64,000 bases of DNA from Pardosa pseudoannulata (Eukaryota > Arthropoda > Arachnida > Araneae > Lycosidae). Shown piece by piece: positions 11,701-20,700 of this stretch. The stretch lies in the NCBI GenBank assembly GCA_032207245.1, contig CM063501.1, positions 87,438,808 to 87,502,807 of the forward strand. The letters run 5' to 3'. Position 1 is the stretch's first letter; each line of letters starts with the position of its first letter. The notes under the pieces were generated by a model. That model saw only the letters and a program-made list of their open reading frames with translations. It was not told the origin of the DNA and made no database searches. The position numbers were made by a program, and so were the translations under genes.

Positions 11701-14700
11701 CAATTTCTAATTATAATTAAATTATCCCCAGGAAAGCATTTAAAACAAATTTATATAAAAACCTAGAAAATAAAAACAAGTAATGCATGACTATATTATA
11801 TTTTTCAACTGTTCAATAATTAATCAACAGCTTCAAGAAAAAAGTTTAAATATCTATCATATACTGTAAATTTTTTTTAAAGAAAATATTTACTTTTTCA
11901 TTTTTAGAATGTGAATTTTTTAAGTGGACCCATTCAAAAAGAACCAAGTAGGGTATTTAGGGTTTGTCCCCCTTTAGTGAACCCTGTATAAAATCTTGAA
12001 AATACCTTAGAAGCAGCTACAGCTTGAGTATGAGGCTGAAACTCCAACTTTTTGCAGGCATTTATATCACACTTTTTTTCAGCTGAATTGTTTGGCATTC
12101 CTAATTTTATGCACTGTTGAAGAAGAATGTCATCTACATCAGAATCATCATCAGATTTTGATAACTGCTCACTCAAATCCTTAATTCAACATGTCAAAAA
12201 AAGAAAAGGAGAAAAGAGGGAAAGATTACATTTATTAGAAAGATTAAATATAAATTTTCAGTTTTTGATAACTGCTCACTCAAATCCATAATTCAACATG
12301 TCAAAAAAAAAAGGGAAAATTTACATAATGAAAATTGTTTATTATTTATTAAAAAAATTAAATATAAATTGTCAGATTTTGATAACTACTCACTCAAATC
12401 CCTAATTTCAACATATCAATTAAAGGGGGGGAGAAGATTACATTTATTAGAAAGATTAAATATAAATTATACCCAAAAGAAAATTTTAAAGATTATAATC
12501 ATGACATAAATGTACAGCTTTTTCATTAAGCATGTTACTACAATCAAATATTTTCAAAACAGCATACTCTTAAATTTAAAACAAAAACATAATTACAAAT
12601 ATATATGAATAGAGAAATATGTAATGTGTTATTTTGCAAATTCACTTAAATACAAAACCCATTAAAATATGTGAGTATGACAGGTTTATATATACAGTAA
12701 AATACCAAAATAGTCTTTACAAATATTGAACAAACATTAAAATATTTTACAAGTAAGTGTCGTGTACAGATTCAGCACTTGTCGAAATTAAAAATACAGA
12801 GTAAAAAATTGAGATATAAATTGTAATTATGTTAGATTTAGATAGAGAAACATTAAAAATCTGTGCTTTAAATTTACATTGCTGTTTTATACTAATTATA
12901 TTTTTACACAAAAATAATATGCTTTATATAAACTTGTAAATACTACCAAGCCTTTCGTCATTGACTTTTTAGCAATTAATAAGAGCAAAATAACTCCTAA
13001 ATTCAAAGATTTTTAATCACTGATAAATTTCAATTCATCCTTTAAACTTAATTTTCTCTTAAACTTACTTAATCAGGAGTCTTTTTAGACAAAATTTGGA
13101 TTTGTTTGCAAAACCTTCATGCAATGTTGTAAAAACTGACCATTCACAAAATATCTTAAAAATAAACTTTTTACAAAATGCTTCATGTAAAAAAAAAAAA
13201 AAAAAAGATTTCTCACAAATCTGTATTATCTTTAAAAAATAAATAAATTGAATAAATAAATAAATCATTGAATAAGTGTAATATTTATTTATAAATCTAT
13301 ACATGTTTATATATACAACAAATATACATATAGTTTCTTTACAATAAAACTTCAACTTAGTACTAATCTCAGATTCATAACTTTGTATATTTTCACAAAT
13401 TCACAAAGCAGAACCTTTGCTTGAAAGAATCAGATTTAATGCTAATTTCAGTTTTACAAAATTATGAATACACTTTTCACAATTTCTCAAAAAACAAGAC
13501 TCTGTCTGAAAAAGTCTGAACAGATCCCTGTTAATAATGCTTACCCACTCCACTAGAGAAGACATCAGAACAATTAAATTCTTATCTCATTCAAAACAGA
13601 ATTCACATCAGTTTGAATTGCTGGCATTCTGTCAACTGCAGATTTTTTAGCAGTAGTACTTGTTTTTGGTTTGGAGTGCTATGGTATACTTTTTCCTACA
13701 TGAGGGCTGAGGAAATCCTGATTTCTAGCTTTAATCAGGATATCTATGGCTTAAAGCTAAATTTGAATGGCTATAAATATCTATCAACAGTAGGATTCGA
13801 AACTGCATATTTTGGGACCTAAGAGTAGCTCTATACCATGCAGCCATTTTTCCACAAGTATTTGTTGGATAGTTTCTAATAAGGAAGCAAAAAAAAAAAA
13901 AAAATGTTTAAATTGCACTTAAGCCACACAGAAGTTATTGTGCTTTTCAGCTTTGCATCATTAATTATGCTGAACAAATTCAAAATTGAGCAGCAGCACT
14001 TGATTAGCAAAAATATTGCAACTAAGTTCATGGTGTTGCCACACATAACTTAACTAAGTGCAGTATTTTCAATCACCAGCATCTGTATGCAAATTTAAGG
14101 GCTTACTCTGGACGTTGCGAGTCGGGTCGAACATTCGTTGTGACGTGACTTTGATATCAGCTTGATCATTTGCTCACATAATATTCGCAAGCTGATGTCA
14201 AAATGACTTCACAACGAAGGTTTGAAACAAACCGCAACGTCCAGAGAAAGAGCCTTAGTATTTTTTGCAACATTTATGTTGATGAAGCCTTTTTTCCAGA
14301 AATTACAGTAAATCAAAAGAAAACAAAGGGAATGATAATTACAACTTTTGAAAGATGAAAAATGTCAGTGTTTGATATTTTTTCTTCATTTTTACTTCTT
14401 TTACACGGATCTTTTGCAGAAGTTAAGTGTCACATATTTCTTTTTTAATTGAATGGTTCAAAGTTTGGATAATTTAAAATATTTTGCATTTCCCTTGAAA
14501 TTAGAACTAACCCAAGTTCAATACATTATACAAGTTGTATACATTGTGTAATTCAATTTTAATGACAACAATGACTTATAAAGACTGCAATAGAAAGAGG
14601 AAAAGCAGAAGTACATACTCTGTCATTCTGAAGAGGGAAAGATACATTTTTATAATCAGGATGTGAAAATACTTCATCTATTTCAACAGAATCATTAGAT

Positions 14701-17700
14701 AATTCTAGTTGCTGAGCCAGAACTTCATTATCTTCTTCTTCAAAATTTCTTTCAGATTTATAAGAATCAAGTGGAATATATTCCTGAAAATACAATTCTA
14801 TTATTACCTCCTTTCAGTAAAGAAAAAACTAAAACTACATACATGTAATAAAAAAATAAATCAATTTATTAGTCTTATGGGTTTAACATAATTTAAAATT
14901 TAATTTATACATGATTATAAACAACTAATAATTACTTAAAGTATATTGCTAAACACTTTTACACAAATAATAGTACAATTCCATGATTACAAGTTTATAT
15001 TTATAAATATTAATAATTATTTTAAGAAAAATTTATTCAAATATCTAGAAATTTTGGTTACTAACAATTCTTTTCTAAAACATACTAAGCATATATAGGT
15101 ACATAAGTTTCCAAATTTATTAAATAAAATTTTGATTGCATACGAAACTTTATTAACTATGAGATTTAATAGCTTTGACCAATGAAAGATAAAGTCCTTC
15201 AATTAAAAGTTTTCTCAGATAAAATTTTAAAATAATCGTAAAAATAATAACAATAAAAAATTTTTATTTTTTTAATATAGTGAATGAGATTCTATAATCT
15301 TAATTTCATTACCTATATCATATTATGAATCTCTTTATGATATTTTACACTAAATAAAGCATTTCTCAAAGTGAGAGAGAAGGACATATTAATACAATTG
15401 AAGTGATTAGTTTTTTTCTAAATTATGGCCTGCAATTAATCATTGTCTGGTTTTATTTTATAAAATGCCTTTTGTGCAATCAGAAAAGTAGACAAAGTAA
15501 AATTTGAACTTCAAGCAGTGTATTTTACAAAATATATTACAGATAATATTAGTATTATTTTAATGTATTACATCTATAACACATAGTTTTTCATGGTTTA
15601 CCATAATTTTAGTTACAACTGAATTTTTTGTAAATCACTTATTATACTACATATCATCAGGAGTTCATGTGAGTATTAAATATACTGCAATGGTAGAGAA
15701 CCTATGACTTGCAAGTCACACACTGACCCACAAATACTTTATAAATAAATCACAGTTCAGATTTTAAAAAATATATATTTTTTACATCATAAAAGAGAGA
15801 ATAGACAATTGAAAATATTTTAAAAGTTATCTATAAATAATCAATGTCAAATTTAAAACAGCATTTGCAAGTGGATTTTGGCAAACTGATTTACTGTCTT
15901 ATCTCCACCAGAAATTGGTAGAATGGTATGGCTCTGCTTACTGGGACAGGAATCTATAGGCTCAAATCCCATTACTGGTATGTTTGTAACTGTTTGGATT
16001 CAGCTTTAAGCAGTAGGTTCTGACTAAACCTTGTATAACAAAAAGAAAAAAAAATTAGACCATTGAACTCTATACCAAACTATCATACCACTGCATTTAT
16101 GTATGAATGACAATAAGTAATAAACTGGTGGCTATCCTAGAATGCAGATGTATCAGCTTGCAATACTGAACTAACAGGTAACCTTGTTAGATTTATATCT
16201 ATTCAGTGTTTCCAAATTACAGGTACCTTTTTATTTACCCCTTTTCAAGGAATGTCACTAACTTAAGACCTAGGGACTAATATTAATAAAAAAAAAATTG
16301 GACAAAATTTGATTCACTACTCAAAAATGCTTGCCATCATTGTTATACTGGATATACCACTGCATTTATGTATGAATGACAATTAGTAATAAACTGGTGG
16401 CTATCATAGAATGCAGATGTATCAGCTTGCAATGCTGAACTAACAGGTAACCTTGTTAGATTTATATTTATTCAATGTTTTCAAATTACAGGTACCTTTT
16501 TATTTACCCCTTTTCATTTCCTATGTATGCATATGTACCGTATTTATCTTGAATTTTCTAAAATTAATATAAATTTTCATAAATTAATCATAATTCAAAT
16601 ATTTGTGACTCAATTTCTTTTATTTTTTTCAAATCAACTTAATTCGCAATGGTTGTAAACCCCTCATATGTTAATCTACACAGGAATTTAAAGAAAATTA
16701 AGGAATATGAAAATATATAGATTGTACAATTCCTTCTTAAAATATAAAAATAATCTGAATTTTTATTTTTTAAAAAAAAGTTAATTCCAGATATAAAAAA
16801 AGCATAAAATAGGGCCTAAAAAATTATAAATTTTATGAACAAAGCATATCAAACATTCAATTACATAATTTCTAACTGAACCTAAATGAATTTTAGCATA
16901 ACTTTTTTATTTTATAAAAATAAAATATAAACTTTTGCTTTGAAGATCCTTAAACATGTATACAACTTTTCATATACTGTAAATGATTTAGTTTCTAATT
17001 TTAAAAAAATAATGATTTTATAGTAACTTACATTAGTTTGGCACAGCTGCATATGACTTGGAGTAACTTTATTTGAATCATTATCTTCAGGTTTTTCAGG
17101 ATCTACTTTGTCTTTTTCACTTAATTCTATATTATCCAATTCATTATCACTATCAGCTTTAGTGACATCAATTTTTGGACTGCTACCTTTATCTGTGAGA
17201 GCTGGAGACATAACTTCACCAGGAGAATCTGGCAAATCACTTGGTGAGATTAATCCACTAGTAAGAGCACTAAATTGAAGACATACATTTTATTTCCAAC
17301 AAGAAAAACAATCAAACACAACATATATATACACACACATATATATGTATATATTACAATCTGCTAGTGCATGCTTCTACATAACCTCAACTACTAAAAA
17401 ATGGATGTGAGTTTAGAGTTGAATAGGTATCCATACATTCAGAAAATTCTGAAGAACTTATTTTGGCAACTCTCATCTTCATAGGACCATAATTAAAGAC
17501 TTTTTTTTTTTTTTTTTAAGGCTAATTCTTTAATTCTGAATTTGTGTTTTCTGAAAAAACAATCACCAGAATTAGCTGCTTAGGACATCATATATAAATT
17601 ATTTGAAAGGTGAATTTTACTAGATATCTTTTATTTGGCTAGCAGTTTGGGGATGAGACAGATATTGATGAAATTAAAAAATTCTGCAGAATTTATTTTA

Positions 17701-20700
17701 GCAAATTCCATTTATGTAGGTTCTTAATAATAAATATATTAATAATATATTAATTAAAAATTACAAAAATTTCTGATTATTTTTAATCTTATGTATTTAA
17801 TATTTTATTCTCAGCAAATGACTGACAGAATCAGCTGTTTATGACATTATAACTGAATTATTCAAACAGTAAATTTCCCCAAATGCCTTTCATTTGACTG
17901 GGAGTTTAAAGGTCAAATCAGTTGCCACTGATTTTGAAAATTTTAAGGAACTAATTTCTGTAAGTTTTATATTTGATCATTATTAGTGGAGATATTAAAA
18001 ACCAACTAAAACCTAAATTCTTCTGGTCTATACCTTTTTAAATTACACACAAAAATCATTTACAAAAATAGCATCATTTTTATTTTTTCTTTTGTGAATA
18101 TTTTATTATGTACTAAAAAAATATATCTGAATGCTATTATTTACTCATTCTTACACTAATTAATTACTGTTATTTTAACTTATGTTATTAAAATATGGAA
18201 AAAATGGTAGTACACAAAATTGCATAAGTTGTCCTACTATGCAAGAAGAGGTCCATTGTTAATATGGATATACACTGAAGAACCATTACATTATGACCAC
18301 CCTGCATTTATAACAATGCAGGGTGGTACATGCATAGCTGATGTCGGAGTATGTAAAGCAAATATGCATTGTCTTTCCAAACATAGCATGATTAGTGACA
18401 TAATAGGAAGTGCAACTGATTTATCAGGCTTTAATAAAAGTCAAATTATTATGGCTTGGTGACTGAGAACATCAATATCAGAAATGGCATGTTTAGTGGG
18501 CTGTCCATGTGCAATTGTTGTGAGCACATATTGAAAGTGGTGTATGGATGGTGAAACAACAGGTCACTGGCCAGTAGTTTGACATCCACTGCACACTTAT
18601 TCCAGAGAACCTGTAATCCCCATAGAACAATCCCTGATGTCTGTGTACTATGTGACCATTGTTACAGACCATGATCACCCTCTCATTACAATAGTATTTC
18701 TGGCGAGGTTATGGTGTTTACCAACAGCATAATGCAACATGTGAAAAGGGTCGAATTGTCAGGGAGTGGCTTGAGGAACTCCACTGACTCAAGTCATGTT
18801 TTGTCCTCCGAATTCACCTGATATTAATCCAATAGAGCATTTGTGCCAAATGATGACCTATTGGTTAGGGTGCTGGCCTTTGGTACCGGAGTTCGTTGGT
18901 TTGAATCCCACTGTGGCATGGATAACTGTTCATAACTGTTCAGAATCGGCTTTAAGCTGTAGGTCCCAGTCTCATTAGCCCTCGTGTTGTAAAAAGTAGA
19001 GCGTGGCACACCAAACCAAACCAATAGAGCATTTGCGGTCCTACCTGGAATACCAAATTCATGCTGCCACATTACCCCCCTGCAATGTGCAGATATTGCA
19101 GGACCAGATGATGAGCGATTGATACCAGTTACCTCAGACTACCTATCAGCACCTTGTGGAGTCAATGCCATGCTGGGTGCTGATGGTTTTCAGGGCTTAA
19201 GAGAGTCCTACATGGTATTAATAGGGTCATAATATAATCGCAGTTCAGTATATATTGTGATTTATCACCAACTTTATAAAATGATACTGTTTCTTTGTTA
19301 TGCCTACTTTGAGCAAATAAATAACTGTGTTTATTATTATTACTGTTATATAATAAAGAATTATAGCACCTTTCCTATAGATGAATTTTTTTCTTAAAAA
19401 AATGCTTCATTTTTTATTTCTTTAACTGCATTTTGCTTTTGATAGCAAATACACTTATATTTGACATGTTCATATTTTAAATGGTCAAAAAATTTAATCA
19501 CGATCATTAATGGATATCCTATTCTTAAGAATGCTTTATCCTTTAAAAAAGGTATAAATGGGACTCCACTGCATGTACCTTTCTCTGTATAAGAGCTTTC
19601 AGCTTTTAGCCAAAGTATTTAAAGGATTTATCACTTGATTAATTCTAAGTAATGCTTTTCATAATATTAGACAAGTTAGTATCTAAATTTTCAGAAAATT
19701 ATTTTTATAAAAAATGAAAACTATTTAAAAAAAAAAAAAATTAGGATTTGCATCATGGAGTTGCATGTTTTTTAGAACATCAATTACTTATTCTATTAAC
19801 TTATTATTGAAAAATAATCATAAAATTTATCATAAATTCTTTTTTTTTTTTCTAAAATGAAAAGAAAATTTAGAATCCTCTATCCTACCATTTATCCCTT
19901 GATATGAACACTAAAAATATCATTGAAATATACCAATATTTATTTTATAGAAGACATGTTTGTACTTCAGATAATATGCATATATATTACCTAAATGCAC
20001 TGACAGAGCTTCTATCATCAACAATAGATTGTTGCTCAAAACTATTGAGAGAGGCAACAGAACTCGATCTTGAAAACATAAGAGGAGATGATGCTTTAGA
20101 AATGTCCTCTCCACTTCTAAAACTGACACTTTTTACTGAAAATGAGTTTAAAAACATGTTGGTAAAATATAGCAAATAAATGACACATCAAACTTATCTC
20201 TTATGTACAATACAAACAAAGAAGTAAATGCAATTTTGAAAATTATGTTTTACCGTTTTACCTACTATATAGTTTATAAAATAACATCAAATGACAATAA
20301 GGAATCACAGCAAAATGGAGAGAAATAAGACACAGTTATGCTGAATTTAAATGGCAATATAGACTTAAAAGAATATACTGGTAATGAGAGAAAAAAAAAA
20401 AGGTTCAAAATCTTCATAGAGATAACACATAAAATGCCATATGTTTACTTATAGGGGAGACCGGGGTAAAATGGATCACCCCTATTATTTATTTTATTTA
20501 TTATTTTTAATAATTAATATTTTAATACATAAATGACAGCACTGCAGTCTTGAAAATGAATGTGTAATTGTGTGTTCAGCTGACAATTTAGCCATTTTAT
20601 TCTAGAAAGTTTATTTGTGGTAGTCAGAAGTAAATATTTTCATCATAACATATCTTCTCTTCATTTAAGAATTGTGATTTGGAGGATTTAACTTCTCACA

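Noticed and set aside
13065..13355. 96-codon minus-strand frame as an extra APC exon
   Set aside because: Phe/Ile/Lys-rich translation of AT-rich DNA without plausible splice sites or acidic APC-like composition.
14559..14618. Continuation of APC exon D beyond 14619
   Set aside because: The frame continues for some codons, but a good donor (gtatgtac) ends the exon and the next exon is in matching phase 0.
18844..19020. Functional tRNA gene
   Set aside because: A and B boxes are present, but the rest is SINE body with a target duplication and no cloverleaf-compatible acceptor stem.
19904..20179. Plus-strand 91-codon frame
   Set aside because: It is the antisense shadow of APC-like exon B.
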